DNA of 64,000 nucleotides, taken from the NCBI RefSeq assembly GCF_028743495.1, contig NZ_CP117968.1; one strand, written 5' to 3'. This stretch comes from Allobacillus halotolerans (GTDB taxonomy: Bacteria; Bacillota; Bacilli; Bacillales; Alkalibacillaceae). Under the pieces are notes generated by a model, which did not search any database, was not told the DNA's origin, and saw only the letters and a list, made by a program, of their open reading frames with translations. Positions 35,309-45,035 of the stretch are shown piece by piece. A program made the position numbers and the translations under genes. The stretch's first letter is position 1. Every line of letters starts with the position of its first letter.

Positions 35309-36442
35309 TTAATCACCTTTAAATGCTCGTTTCATTCGCTGAAACAAGTTGTCGTGATGCTCATCTAGGGTTTCATCACTTTCCATTTCATGAAGTTCTC
35401 TAAGCAGTTCTTTTTGTCGTTCATTCAGTTCTTTTGGAACCATTACTTTAACAAGGATATGCTGATCTCCCTGTCCATAACCATGAACATTCGGTACACC
35501 TTTTCCTTTTAAGCGGAAATGGGTGCCTGTTTGTGTTCCACCTGGTATTTTAAACTTGACTTTGCCATGCACTGTCGGAACTTCGACTTCATCACCGAGT
35601 GCCGCTTGTGCATAGGTGATTGGCATCTCACACAGAATATCATCACCGTCACGCTCAAAAAATTCATGACTTTTTACCCGGATCACAACAAACAAATCTC
35701 CTGGAGGTCCCCCGTTTTCACCAGGGTTCCCTTCGCCGCTTACACGAATTTGTTGACCATCATCGATCCCCGCTGGAATATTAATGTCAATTTTCTTTCG
35801 TTTACGGACGGTTCCTTTACCACCGCAAGTGGAGCATTTCTGTTCGACTTGTTTTCCGGTTCCACTACAATAATGACAGACACGACGATTGACGACGCGA
35901 CCAAAAGGCGTATTCTGCGTTTCATTCAACTGTCCTGTCCCTTGACAGTGTGAACAAGTGTTTACACTCGTGCCTGGTTTGGCGCCTGAGCCTTCGCACG
36001 TATCACATGTTTCTTCTTTCGGGATATGAATTGTCGTTTCTTTTCCAAAAACGGCTTCTTCAAAATCGAGTTCCATCGTATATTGAAGATCTTGACCTTT
36101 TTGTGGCGCATTTGGATCTCTTGTACGTCCGCCTCCGCCAAAGAACATGTCAAATATATCTTCGAAGCCACCAAACCCTTCTGCTCCGAAACCACCGGCA
36201 CCAAAGCCGCCTTGGCCGCCTTGTGTTCCTGCATGGCCGAATTGATCATACTGAGCTCTCTTTTGCTCATTGCCTAAAATTTCATAAGCTTCTTTTGCCT
36301 CTTTAAATTTATCAGCCGCATCCTCTTCTTTATTCACATCGGGATGGTACTTGCGCGCCATTTTTCGATAGGCTTTTTTAATTTCATCCTTAGAGGCATC
36401 TTTAGAAACCCCTAGGACCTCATAATAATCTCTTTTACTCAT
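35309..36442 (-). CDS. dnaJ: Chaperone protein DnaJ
   Basis: Hsp40 co-chaperone of DnaK. 377 residues. The J domain carries HPD near residue 33, followed by a Gly/Phe-rich linker (about 70-110), four CXXCXGXG zinc motifs (about 147-205) and a C-terminal substrate domain. The start is ATG 36442 (MSKRDYYEVLG), with GGAG nine bases upstream. A terminator after dnaK and a possible own promoter (36478-36507) suggest partly separate control. Confidence 0.97.
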   Translation of the reverse strand: MSKRDYYEVLGVSKDASKDEIKKAYRKMARKYHPDVNKEEDAADKFKEAKEAYEILGNEQKRAQYDQFGHAGTQGGQGGFGAGGFGAEGFGGFEDIFDMFFGGGGRTRDPNAPQKGQDLQYTMELDFEEAVFGKETTIHIPKEETCDTCEGSGAKPGTSVNTCSHCQGTGQLNETQNTPFGRVVNRRVCHYCSGTGKQVEQKCSTCGGKGTVRKRKKIDINIPAGIDDGQQIRVSGEGNPGENGGPPGDLFVVIRVKSHEFFERDGDDILCEMPITYAQAALGDEVEVPTVHGKVKFKIPGGTQTGTHFRLKGKGVPNVHGYGQGDQHILVKVMVPKELNERQKELLRELHEMESDETLDEHHDNLFQRMKRAFKGD

Positions 36443-36477
36443 GAGACCACTCTCCTGCATCATATAACATAAAATTT

Positions 36478-36507
36478 ATCATAACATTAGATGATTTCTT
36501 TCTGCAA
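36478..36507 (-). promoter_or_regulatory. Possible SigA promoter of dnaJ
   Basis: On the minus strand TTGCAG (36502-36507), an 18-bp spacer, then TATGAT (36478-36483). It is about 36 bp before the dnaJ start. The match is moderate. Confidence 0.4.
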
Positions 36508-36632
36508 CGTAGAGTCGGATTTACTGATTGATCATGTATCGATAATTTGCTTACGAATGATTAATTATGTTTTTTCTTAAAGACAGAATCCAACTATACA
36601 TATTAAATGATCGGCATAGAGAAAATCACCTT

Positions 36633-36672
36633 AAAAAAAGCCAAAGCCAGTAAGTTGACTTTGACTTTTTTT
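36633..36672 (-). terminator. Terminator between dnaK and dnaJ
   Basis: AAAAAAAGCCAAAG (36633-36646) pairs with CTTTGACTTTTTTT (36659-36672) with one mismatch. On the minus strand it ends in a T run. It lies 20 bp after the dnaK stop. Confidence 0.75.
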
Positions 36673-36692
36673 AAACCTTTTACACATGAAGC

Positions 36693-38516
36693 TTATTTTT
36701 TCTCTTCATCGTCTTGAACTTCTTCATATTCAGCGTCTACAACGTTGTCATCTTGAGACTGTTCGCCGCCTTCTTGTTGCGCTTGCTGTGCTGCCTGCTC
36801 ATATAATTTCACGCTGAGGTTCTGTACCTCTTGCTCAAGTGCTTCTTTTTTCTCTTTGATTGCATCTAGGTCTTCGCCTTCAAGAGCAGACTTCAATTCT
36901 TCTTTGAGCTCTTCAGCTTTCTTCTTCTCATCTTCTGAAACTTGTTCGCCTAGATCTTTGATCGTTTTATCCGTTGTGAATACGAGTTGATCAGCTTCGT
37001 TGCGTAGCTCTACTTCTTCACGACGTTTTTTATCTTCTTCAGCATTTTCTTCTGCTTCTTTTACCATACGTTCAACTTCATCATCGGATAGACCTGAAGA
37101 AGATTTGATCGTAATGGATTGTTCTTTGTTTGTGCCTAAATCTTTTGCACTAACGTTTACAATTCCGTTGGCATCGATATCAAAAGATACTTCAATTTGC
37201 GGAATACCACGTGGTGCCGGTGGAATATCCGTTAACTGGAAACGGCCAAGTGTTTTGTTGTATTGTGCCATTTCACGTTCACCTTGAAGGACGTGAATAT
37301 CAACTGCTGTTTGATTATCAGCCGCAGTAGAGAATACTTGTTTTTCACTTGTTGGAATCGTTGTGTTACGTTCAATCAGCTTAGTGAATACGCCACCCAT
37401 TGTTTCAATTCCAAGTGAAAGTGGTGTAACGTCCAATAGTACAACGTCTTTAACGTCTCCTTGAAGCACGCCACCTTGGATTGCTGCGCCTAGTGCAACA
37501 ACTTCGTCTGGGTTAACGCCTTTTGATGGCTCTTTTCCAATTTCTTTCTTAATCGCTTCTTGTACTGCTGGAATACGAGTGGAACCACCGACCAATAGTA
37601 CTTTATCAATGTCTGAAGCTTTCATATCCGCATCATTTAATGCTTGGCGAGTTGGCTTCATTGTCCGCTCAACCAATCCAGCAGATAGTTCTTCAAACTT
37701 CGCACGGCTTAGTGTCATTTCTAGATGAAGTGGTCCTGCTTCTCCTGCTGTAATAAATGGTAGAGAAATTTGTGTTTGTGCTACACCAGAAAGATCTTTC
37801 TTCGCTTTCTCAGCAGCATCTTTCAAACGCTGAACTGCCATTTTATCTTGAGATAGATCAATGCCGTTTTCTTTTTTGAATTCTTGAACCATATGATCAA
37901 TAATGACTTGGTCAAAATCATCTCCACCTAGACGGTTATCACCTGCAGTTGAAACAACTTCAAATGTTCCGTCACCGATATCTAGAATAGATACGTCAAA
38001 CGTACCTCCACCAAGGTCATAAACCAAAACAGTTTGATCATCATCTTGGTTAATTCCGTATGCCAATGCTGCAGCAGTCGGCTCGTTAATGATACGCTCT
38101 ACTTCCAAGCCAGCAATCTTACCAGCATCTTTTGTTGCTTGTCTTTCAGCGTCATTGAAATATGCAGGTACTGTTACGACTGCTTTTTCAACGGATTCAC
38201 CTAAATATTCTTCTGCATATGATTTCAAGTGTTGTAGTAAAATTGCAGAAACTTCTTGCGGTGTATATTCTTTACCTTCTGCTTCTTCTTTGTGGTCTGT
38301 TCCCATATAACGTTTAATGGACTGAATGGTGTTAGGGTTCGTGATTGCTTGACGTTTCGCAACTTCACCTACTTGGCGCTCGCCATTTTTAAAGGAAACA
38401 ACGGATGGTGTTGTACGGTTTCCTTCTGGATTTGGGATGATGGTAGAATCGCCGCCTTCCATTACGGCTACGGCAGAGTTTGTTGTTCCTAAGTCAATTC
38501 CGATAATTTTACTCAT
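36693..38516 (-). CDS. dnaK: Chaperone protein DnaK
   Basis: Hsp70. 607 residues. The nucleotide-binding domain begins IIGIDLGTTNSAVAVMEGG and has VYDLGGGTFDVSILD and the VLLVGGSTRIPAVQ motif. The substrate-binding domain follows (about 385-505), then an acidic lid ending DAEYEEVQDDEEKK. The start is ATG 38516, with GGAGG eight bases upstream. It belongs to the hrcA-grpE-dnaK operon under CIRCE control. Confidence 0.98.
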   Translation of the reverse strand: MSKIIGIDLGTTNSAVAVMEGGDSTIIPNPEGNRTTPSVVSFKNGERQVGEVAKRQAITNPNTIQSIKRYMGTDHKEEAEGKEYTPQEVSAILLQHLKSYAEEYLGESVEKAVVTVPAYFNDAERQATKDAGKIAGLEVERIINEPTAAALAYGINQDDDQTVLVYDLGGGTFDVSILDIGDGTFEVVSTAGDNRLGGDDFDQVIIDHMVQEFKKENGIDLSQDKMAVQRLKDAAEKAKKDLSGVAQTQISLPFITAGEAGPLHLEMTLSRAKFEELSAGLVERTMKPTRQALNDADMKASDIDKVLLVGGSTRIPAVQEAIKKEIGKEPSKGVNPDEVVALGAAIQGGVLQGDVKDVVLLDVTPLSLGIETMGGVFTKLIERNTTIPTSEKQVFSTAADNQTAVDIHVLQGEREMAQYNKTLGRFQLTDIPPAPRGIPQIEVSFDIDANGIVNVSAKDLGTNKEQSITIKSSSGLSDDEVERMVKEAEENAEEDKKRREEVELRNEADQLVFTTDKTIKDLGEQVSEDEKKKAEELKEELKSALEGEDLDAIKEKKEALEQEVQNLSVKLYEQAAQQAQQEGGEQSQDDNVVDAEYEEVQDDEEKK

Positions 38517-38556
38517 AAAAAAATCCTCCTTGCACACTGTTTGATTTGGTTTATTA

Positions 38557-39162
38557 TTACTGGTTTACTTTAACCATTGCCGGGCGGATCACACGGTCTT
38601 TTAACTGATACCCTTTTTGAAGCACTTCGATTACCTGATTTGATTCAAATCCATCTTCTTGAACTTGCATCACAGCTTGATGGACAGTTGGATCAAATTC
38701 TTTTCCTTCAGCTTCAATTTCAGTCACACCGACTTTTTCCAAGGCTTGTTGAAGTTGTTGATATACCATTTCTACGCCTTCAATAAAAGAGGCAACATTC
38801 TCTTGATCGGCGCCTGTTTGCAACGCTCGTTCAAAGTTATCCAACGCAGGAATGATTTCTGTAGCAAGCTCTTGAGATTTATATTTCAAATCCGTCTCTT
38901 TTTCTTTTTTCATTCTTCTTTTGTAATTATCAAAGTCTGCTTGCAAACGAAGGAGACGGTCATTTAAATCAGCATTCTCATCCTTTAATTGGTTGAGTTC
39001 GGATTGATTTTCTTCCGAATCAGCTTCTTGTGACTCTTCAGTTTCGTTCTCTTCTTGATTTGTATCTTCAATTGTTTCATTTTCTTCTTCAATCACTTCA
39101 TCGAAATGATCTTCTGGGTCTGTTACGATGCTATCTTTTTCGTTGTTATGTTCATCGACCAA
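38557..39162 (-). CDS. grpE: Nucleotide exchange factor GrpE
   Basis: Releases ADP from DnaK. About 201 residues. A long acidic N-terminal tail is followed by a coiled coil (NQLKDENADLNDRLLRLQADFDNYKRR) and the C-terminal beta domain (DPTVHQAVMQV and RVIRPAMVKVNQ). I chose TTG 39162 (MVDEHNNEK), eight bases after AGGAGG; a GTG at 39171 sits inside that ribosome site. Confidence 0.95.
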   Translation of the reverse strand: MVDEHNNEKDSIVTDPEDHFDEVIEEENETIEDTNQEENETEESQEADSEENQSELNQLKDENADLNDRLLRLQADFDNYKRRMKKEKETDLKYKSQELATEIIPALDNFERALQTGADQENVASFIEGVEMVYQQLQQALEKVGVTEIEAEGKEFDPTVHQAVMQVQEDGFESNQVIEVLQKGYQLKDRVIRPAMVKVNQ

Positions 39163-39259
39163 TCCAGTCACCTCCTCATGTAACGCTTCCTAGATTTCCA
39201 ATTGTTAAATATATCATCTATCGATTAAAAATCAACTAGTAGGGATTGACATCAAATGA

Positions 39260-40291
39260 TTAATTTTTATCATACCAGGACTTTAACGATTGGCTCATTT
39301 GCTTACTCCATAATTGAAGCATGGCAACAGCTTTCGCATAATCCATCCGTGTTGGCCCGAGTAAAGCAATCGTACCTACTTGGTCTTCGCCAATTGTATA
39401 GGTAGATGTAATTAATGATAAATCATTTAATGCCTCGATTTTATTCTCTCGTCCGATAAAAATATGGGTTCCTTCTTCTTTCGATTTTAAAATCGGTGCA
39501 ATTTGTTCTTCGCTTTCCATCATACTGAATAGAATTTTAATCTTTTCAATATCATTGAATTCTGGTTGGTTTAACATGTTCCCTTTTCCACTTACATATA
39601 AGTTGGTCGGCAAGTCGATCAATAAAGCTTCTTCTAGCAGTTGGTAAGCTTTTGAAAAGTCGGACGTATACTTCTCAATTAAACCTCTCACTTCTTTCTT
39701 GATCATCCGGTCCAAATAGACGAGTGGTATGCCCACAAGCTTCTCATTTAAGATATTGACCGTCTTCTCAAGGTCTGATCGATCTAATCCTTGAGGGATA
39801 ACAAAAGATCGGTGCTCAACATGACCCGTATCTGTCACAAGAATTGCAATCGCTGAATGCTGCGTTAACGGAACAATTTGTACTTGTTTTAATTTTGTTT
39901 CGAAAATTTCAGGACCAAGAACCAATGTCATGTACTGCGTCAATTCGGATAAAATGTTAGCAGAATTCTCCATAACACGTTCCAATTCGATCATCTTATG
40001 ACTAAAATATTTGTTGATGCGCATGATTTCGTCTTTTGTCAATTTTAATGGGTCCATCAGATGATCGACATAGAAACGATATCCTTTTTCAGACGGCATC
40101 CTCCCCGAAGATGAATGAGTTTTTTGCAAGAAACCCAACTCCTCTAAATCAGCCATTTCATTCCGGATTGTAGCTGGGCTAAACCCGACTTGATCTTTTT
40201 TGGCGATGTTTCGAGAGCCGATTGGTTGTGCAGTATCAACAAACTCATCCACAATGACTTTCAATATTAACAATTGGCGATCTGTAAGCAT
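39260..40291 (-). CDS. hrcA: Heat-inducible transcription repressor HrcA
   Basis: Binds CIRCE and represses class I heat-shock genes. 343 residues. The N-terminal winged helix (MLTDRQLLILKVIVDEFVDTA) is followed by a GAF-like domain. First gene of the hrcA-grpE-dnaK operon. A perfect CIRCE element lies 15 bp before its start, so it should repress itself. Confidence 0.97.
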   Translation of the reverse strand: MLTDRQLLILKVIVDEFVDTAQPIGSRNIAKKDQVGFSPATIRNEMADLEELGFLQKTHSSSGRMPSEKGYRFYVDHLMDPLKLTKDEIMRINKYFSHKMIELERVMENSANILSELTQYMTLVLGPEIFETKLKQVQIVPLTQHSAIAILVTDTGHVEHRSFVIPQGLDRSDLEKTVNILNEKLVGIPLVYLDRMIKKEVRGLIEKYTSDFSKAYQLLEEALLIDLPTNLYVSGKGNMLNQPEFNDIEKIKILFSMMESEEQIAPILKSKEEGTHIFIGRENKIEALNDLSLITSTYTIGEDQVGTIALLGPTRMDYAKAVAMLQLWSKQMSQSLKSWYDKN

Positions 40292-40305
40292 TTAACTCAC
40301 CTCTG

Positions 40306-40332
40306 TTAGCACTCTTTTTGTTCGAGTGCTAA
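40306..40332. promoter_or_regulatory. CIRCE operator
   Basis: Perfect TTAGCACTC-N9-GAGTGCTAA inverted repeat between the hrcA promoter and its start codon. It is the binding site of HrcA. Confidence 0.98.
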
Positions 40333-40342
40333 TGCTATTATT

Positions 40343-40371
40343 AAATTATCAAAAACCATTTTAACTGTCAA
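40343..40371 (-). promoter_or_regulatory. SigA promoter of the hrcA operon
   Basis: On the minus strand TTGACA (40366-40371), a 17-bp spacer, then TAATTT (40343-40348). The -35 box lies inside the last codons of hemW, and the start of transcription falls at the edge of CIRCE. Confidence 0.85.
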
Positions 40372-41521
40372 TAAGAGTGTATTGATTTTCATCCAATAGA
40401 AATGATGAGAATACTTCGTTACCGAACATTAACCCTTGCCGTGTCATACGAATGGTATCTTTGTCGTACTCAACCCATTCTTTTTGACTTAATCGTTTAA
40501 TCTCTTTTCCGTAAACATCAAATAAAGAAACGCCATACTTTTGCTGAAACAAAGAATCAGATACGCCACTTCTTCTTCGCAGGCCAAGAAACATTTCTTC
40601 TTCAATTTTTTCTTTCTTCGTGATTTCATCGATATGTAATATCGGCTTTTTCCGATCATTGATCGCTTGAATATAATGATTCACCGGCCGGTAATTCACA
40701 TATCGCTCATCGTTTAAATACCCATGTGCGCCTGATCCAAATGCATAGTAGGGTGCGTTACTCCAATAGGTCAAATTATGTTGACTCTCAAATCCCTTTT
40801 TCGCATAGTTACTAATTTCATAATGATTTAACCCGTTGCTTTCCATCATATCCATCAAGGCGATCAGCATATCCGCTTCTGTTTCCTCTGGCGGTTTATT
40901 CAACTTACCTTGTTGGTGACGCATGTGAAATACAGTTCGCGGCTCGATTTGTAGTGCATAAGATGAATAATGGGGCAAATCATACGCTATCGCTTGATTT
41001 AATGTTTGTTTGAAATGCTCTAACGATTGATCTGGTAGCGCGTAAATAAAGTCCATACTAATATTTGTCAGGTCATGACGCTCCAATGAGTGGACAGCTT
41101 TGTTGACATCTTCGACAGTGTGAAGCCTGTTCAACTGTTTCAGATAAGCATCATCCAATACCTGGACACCAAGCGAGACTCGGTTGACACCGAATTCTTT
41201 CATAACTTTTACATGATCTTCTGTAAACTCACCCGGGTTCGCCTCAATCGTAAACTCTTCAACTTCATCGACGTTAAAATATGTCGAGATGGACGTCATT
41301 AATTTTGTCAATTGTTCTGGATTCAAGCTTGTCGGTGTTCCTCCACCGATATAAATGGTGCGTACCGTTTTTGGTTGCTTTCCAATATATAGCTCCATTT
41401 CCTTGTCTAAAGCCTTCAAATAGTCATCTGCCAATGATTGATTGTAATACATTTTTGCAAAATCGCAGTAATGGCAAATTTCATGGCAAAAAGGAATATG
41501 AATATAAGCTGCGTTTGTCAT
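40361..41521 (-). CDS. hemW: Radical SAM haem chaperone HemW
   Basis: HemN-like protein now viewed as a haem-binding chaperone rather than coproporphyrinogen oxidase. 386 residues. The CxxxCxxC cluster is in HIPFCHEICHYCDF near residue 8, with YIGGGTPTSL downstream. The start is ATG 41521 (MTNAAYIHIPFC), with AAGG six bases upstream. It lies after lepA, in the conserved lepA-hemW-hrcA order. Confidence 0.94.
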   Translation of the reverse strand: MTNAAYIHIPFCHEICHYCDFAKMYYNQSLADDYLKALDKEMELYIGKQPKTVRTIYIGGGTPTSLNPEQLTKLMTSISTYFNVDEVEEFTIEANPGEFTEDHVKVMKEFGVNRVSLGVQVLDDAYLKQLNRLHTVEDVNKAVHSLERHDLTNISMDFIYALPDQSLEHFKQTLNQAIAYDLPHYSSYALQIEPRTVFHMRHQQGKLNKPPEETEADMLIALMDMMESNGLNHYEISNYAKKGFESQHNLTYWSNAPYYAFGSGAHGYLNDERYVNYRPVNHYIQAINDRKKPILHIDEITKKEKIEEEMFLGLRRRSGVSDSLFQQKYGVSLFDVYGKEIKRLSQKEWVEYDKDTIRMTRQGLMFGNEVFSSFLLDENQYTLIDS

Positions 41522-41587
41522 CGGTAACCTTCTTTCTTCGAGACAGTGTGTTAAAAACAAAGAAAAGGGCGACCGAATTGGCCTGCC

Positions 41588-43402
41588 CTAGTCGTCGTCA
41601 CCCATTTCAAGTACGGACATAAATGCCTCTTGTGGGATTTCGACTTTTCCAACCATTTTCATTCGTTTCTTACCTTCTTTTTGTTTCTCCAATAGTTTTC
41701 TCTTTCTCGAAATGTCTCCACCGTAACATTTGGATAAAACGTTTTTACGCATGGCTTTGATTGTCGTCCGAGCAATAATTTTATTACCGATTGCCGCTTG
41801 AACCGGCACTTCAAATTGTTGCCTTGGGATAATCTTTTTTAACTTTTCGGCGATATGCTTTCCTCGATGAAATGCAAAATCCCTATGGACAATGAAAGAC
41901 AATGCATCGACGGATTCACCGTTCAGAAGAATATCCATTTTAACCAGATTCGAAACTTGGTAGCCTTTGAAATCATAATCGAACGAAGCGTATCCCTTCG
42001 TCTGTGACTTCAATTGGTCAAAGAAGTCGTAAACGATTTCGGATAAAGGAATTTCATACGTAATATTTACACGGTTTTCATCTAAATATTGCATGTCCTT
42101 GAATTGACCACGTTTCTTCTGACAAATTTCCATCACCGCACCGACAAAGTCATTCGGCACCATAATAGTCGCTTCAACATATGGCTCTTTAATTTCTGAA
42201 ACTTCCTGGGGATCAGGGAGCATAGATGGGTTATCGACATGAATAAATTCTCCATCATTTAGTTGAACTTCGTAAATAACGCTTGGTGCTGTTGTGATTA
42301 AGTCAATGTTAAATTCTCGTTCAATTCTTTCTTGGATAATTTCCATGTGTAGAAGTCCAAGGAACCCACAACGGAACCCAAAACCGAGCGCTTGAGAAGT
42401 TTCCGCTTCGTATTGTAAAGAAGAATCGTTGAGCTCCAATCGTTCCAGGGCTTCACGTAAATCATTATATTTGTCTGCATCAACTGGATACAAACCACAG
42501 AAAACCATTGGGTTCATTTTCTTGTAACCTGGTAATGGCTCAGCTGCTGGGTTGTTCGCTAATGTAATCGTATCCCCAACTCGGGAATCCCCTACATTTT
42601 TAATCGATGCCGTCAAGAAACCAACGTCTCCGACAGTAAGCTCGTCTTTTTCAATAGGGCTTGGCGTGAAAACACCTAGTCCGTTTATTTCAAAAGTTTT
42701 CCCAGTCTGCATCATTTGGATTTTATCGCCTTTTTTTAGGCTGCCTTCTTTTATACAAATATAAGCAATGACACCGCGGTAAGAATCATACAAAGAATCA
42801 AAAATCAAAGCTTTTGTTGGCTCTTCTTCATCTCCAGCCGGAGCAGGTATATCTGTCACAATACGTTCTAAAATTTCATCTATACCTTTTCCTGCTTTTG
42901 CAGAAGCCAAGATAGCATCATCCGCGGGTATCCCGATGACATCTTCTATCTCTTGTTTCACACGTTCTGGGTCTGCACTTGGTAAGTCAACTTTATTAAT
43001 AACTGGAATGATTTCCAAATCGTTATCCAAAGCTAAATAAACGTTTGCAAGTGTTTGGGCTTCAATACCTTGCGCTGCGTCAACGACTAGGATCGCCCCT
43101 TCACAAGCTGCCAGACTACGTGATACTTCATATGTAAAGTCGACGTGTCCAGGCGTATCGATCAAATGAAATAAATAATCTTCACCATCTTGATCCGTAT
43201 ATCCTAATTGTACGGCATTCAATTTGATGGTTATTCCACGTTCTCTCTCCAAATCCATGGCATCAAGAAATTGTTCTTTCATTTCTCTTTGGGTCAACGC
43301 ATTCGTTCTTTCTAATATGCGATCGGCTAGAGTAGATTTACCGTGATCGATATGGGCAATAATTGAAAAATTTCGTACGTTTCTTTTCTTTCTCTCTGTC
43401 AA
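41588..43402 (-). CDS. lepA: Elongation factor 4 (LepA)
   Basis: Ribosomal back-translocase-like GTPase that aids 30S maturation. 604 residues. The G domain has AHIDHGKSTL, RERGITIK, DTPGHVDF and NKVDLPSADP. EF-G-like domains II, III and V follow, then the LepA-specific C-terminal domain (GYASFDYDF, ISRKRKLLEKQKEGKKRMK). A good SigA promoter lies just upstream. Confidence 0.98.
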   Translation of the reverse strand: MTERKKRNVRNFSIIAHIDHGKSTLADRILERTNALTQREMKEQFLDAMDLERERGITIKLNAVQLGYTDQDGEDYLFHLIDTPGHVDFTYEVSRSLAACEGAILVVDAAQGIEAQTLANVYLALDNDLEIIPVINKVDLPSADPERVKQEIEDVIGIPADDAILASAKAGKGIDEILERIVTDIPAPAGDEEEPTKALIFDSLYDSYRGVIAYICIKEGSLKKGDKIQMMQTGKTFEINGLGVFTPSPIEKDELTVGDVGFLTASIKNVGDSRVGDTITLANNPAAEPLPGYKKMNPMVFCGLYPVDADKYNDLREALERLELNDSSLQYEAETSQALGFGFRCGFLGLLHMEIIQERIEREFNIDLITTAPSVIYEVQLNDGEFIHVDNPSMLPDPQEVSEIKEPYVEATIMVPNDFVGAVMEICQKKRGQFKDMQYLDENRVNITYEIPLSEIVYDFFDQLKSQTKGYASFDYDFKGYQVSNLVKMDILLNGESVDALSFIVHRDFAFHRGKHIAEKLKKIIPRQQFEVPVQAAIGNKIIARTTIKAMRKNVLSKCYGGDISRKRKLLEKQKEGKKRMKMVGKVEIPQEAFMSVLEMGDDD

Positions 43403-43442
43403 ACTGCATCACTCCTGTAATTCGCGAAAATACGCTAGCTTG

Positions 43443-43471
43443 ATTATAGCAATACAATCGACAACATTCAA
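43443..43471 (-). promoter_or_regulatory. SigA promoter of lepA
   Basis: On the minus strand TTGAAT (43466-43471), a 17-bp spacer, then a perfect TATAAT (43443-43448). It is about 40 bp before the lepA start. Confidence 0.8.
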
Positions 43472-43481
43472 TTGATTTTCG

Positions 43482-43772
43482 TTACCAGAATAGCAAAGAA
43501 AATCGATGAAGGAATTCGAACAGGAATGAGAACAAGCTTTTTAGTCCTGTTTCCAAAAAGCTAGCAATCATGAATAGCTCGCTTCCTTTAGGCTTCTCAT
43601 TTAATTGCTTCGTATGTTTTACTTCAAATGATTCAATATCCTGCTCTTTCTCTTCCAACTCTGTTTCATTTGCTATAACTTTTGATGCGTTTGGTTCCGC
43701 ATGCTTCCCAAAAGACACACCTACTTGGAAAATAAAGAACAATACAATGAGAATACCTAAAAGCCTTAACAT
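43482..43772 (-). CDS. yqxA: YqxA family membrane protein (DUF3679)
   Basis: 96 residues. One N-terminal membrane helix (MLRLLGILIVLFFIFQVGVSFG) is followed by an extracytoplasmic acidic middle and a hydrophobic C-terminal segment (SLFSFLFEFLHRFSLLFW). It lies between spoIIP and lepA, the place of yqxA in B. subtilis. It starts 2 bp after spoIIP and is probably expressed in sporulating cells. Its function is unknown. Confidence 0.82.
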   Translation of the reverse strand: MLRLLGILIVLFFIFQVGVSFGKHAEPNASKVIANETELEEKEQDIESFEVKHTKQLNEKPKGSELFMIASFLETGLKSLFSFLFEFLHRFSLLFW

Positions 43773-43774
43773 GA

Positions 43775-44893
43775 TTACACCTCTTCCGCCGTTTTATTGT
43801 AATAATAATCCGCTAAAATTTCACTGAAGTACTTAATGGTCAAATAAAGTTCTTCAAATGTATTTTCATAACCACCAACCTCAAGAACAATTGAGTGCTC
43901 GGCTAAATCTTGGTTATAGACTCCGTTAACCCCAGATCCTCTTTTCACTTCCACACCCCGACTTAACGTTGGATATTTTTCTTCAATCCGTTCGTGAAGC
44001 TCTGCTGCGAATGCTAAGTTTTTCTCATAATTCTCATGTTCGCCACCGATGACAAACATTATCTTCGCGGCCTTTTGACCGTTAATTTCTGTCGTTGTTA
44101 TATTCCTTGGCTGCGCATCACGATGGATATCGATCATAAAACTTAAATCTTCATTGTTTGCTTGCGCTTGTTGAACCACTCTTCGTGCATAATCATATGA
44201 CTGGTGATAAACCATTCCTTCTTTTTTCAGTTCATTCCAAATATCCGTTTCATCCACAAACGATTCAATTTGCTGATTCTTTAAGTGTTCACTCATTTTT
44301 TTGGAAAGCTTCATAACGTTCTCCGTCTGATGGAAGGCTTCATCTGGAACTCGACCTTCTGATAGTTCAGGTAAAAAAGATTCTCTATTATGGGAGGTAT
44401 AAATGAAAACGGACTCACCGGTATAGGTTTGATCTGGCTTACTGTCCTCATCAATTTCTTCATCTTCGAACAGATCTTCTGGAGGAGCTGACTCGACAGA
44501 TGTGGTAAATTGGTTCGTTCCACTCCCTCGAATAGCAATCGTACTATTATTAATCGAAAAATTCGGTAGTTCATGCCCAAACAACAAACGAATATCCTGA
44601 TACGGCAAGCTCGTAAGCATCGGCAATAAAACAGATGACAGTGACAATTGCTCATCTGCAGAAACAACCCCATCCATAATCGGCTGGTCAATGGTTAATA
44701 AATGGCTTAACGAAACAGCGTCCACATCAGCTAACCATTCATCCATAAAAGAATCAGATCCGTTTGGAATCGGTCTGATTGTAAATGCTGGAATTAACAG
44801 CCACAAGACGATAAACAAGACAATGAACAAAACAAATGGATTTTTCATCTTCTTTTTAAAGTTTTTTGAGTTGAAGGATATTGGATTCTTCAT
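43775..44893 (-). CDS. spoIIP: Stage II sporulation protein P (cell-wall amidase/endopeptidase)
   Basis: Part of the SpoIIDMP machine that degrades septal peptidoglycan and drives engulfment. 372 residues. A membrane anchor (about residues 19-40) is followed by a variable linker and the SpoIIP catalytic domain with YTSHNRESF near residue 170 and DIHRD near residue 255, which hold the zinc ligands. It follows gpr and precedes yqxA, as in B. subtilis. Confidence 0.95.
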   Translation of the reverse strand: MKNPISFNSKNFKKKMKNPFVLFIVLFIVLWLLIPAFTIRPIPNGSDSFMDEWLADVDAVSLSHLLTIDQPIMDGVVSADEQLSLSSVLLPMLTSLPYQDIRLLFGHELPNFSINNSTIAIRGSGTNQFTTSVESAPPEDLFEDEEIDEDSKPDQTYTGESVFIYTSHNRESFLPELSEGRVPDEAFHQTENVMKLSKKMSEHLKNQQIESFVDETDIWNELKKEGMVYHQSYDYARRVVQQAQANNEDLSFMIDIHRDAQPRNITTTEINGQKAAKIMFVIGGEHENYEKNLAFAAELHERIEEKYPTLSRGVEVKRGSGVNGVYNQDLAEHSIVLEVGGYENTFEELYLTIKYFSEILADYYYNKTAEEV

Positions 44894-44980
44894 TCATTTC
44901 AACCTCTCTAGTAAAGTTCTACTAAAACTCTATTCAAGAGATGCAGATGATAGAACGATGAATCAACGAAAAACAAAAAG

Positions 44981-45022
44981 AACCCTAGTCTCGAACTTCT
45001 TAAACGTCCGCTAACTAGGGTT
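44981..45022 (-). terminator. Terminator after gpr, conserved-loop type
   Basis: AACCCTAG (44981-44988) pairs with CTAGGGTT (45015-45022). On the minus strand TTCTTTTTG follows. The loop resembles that of the hairpin at 12157-12201, although the stem differs. Confidence 0.85.
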
Positions 45023-45035
45023 CATTTTATTGACT

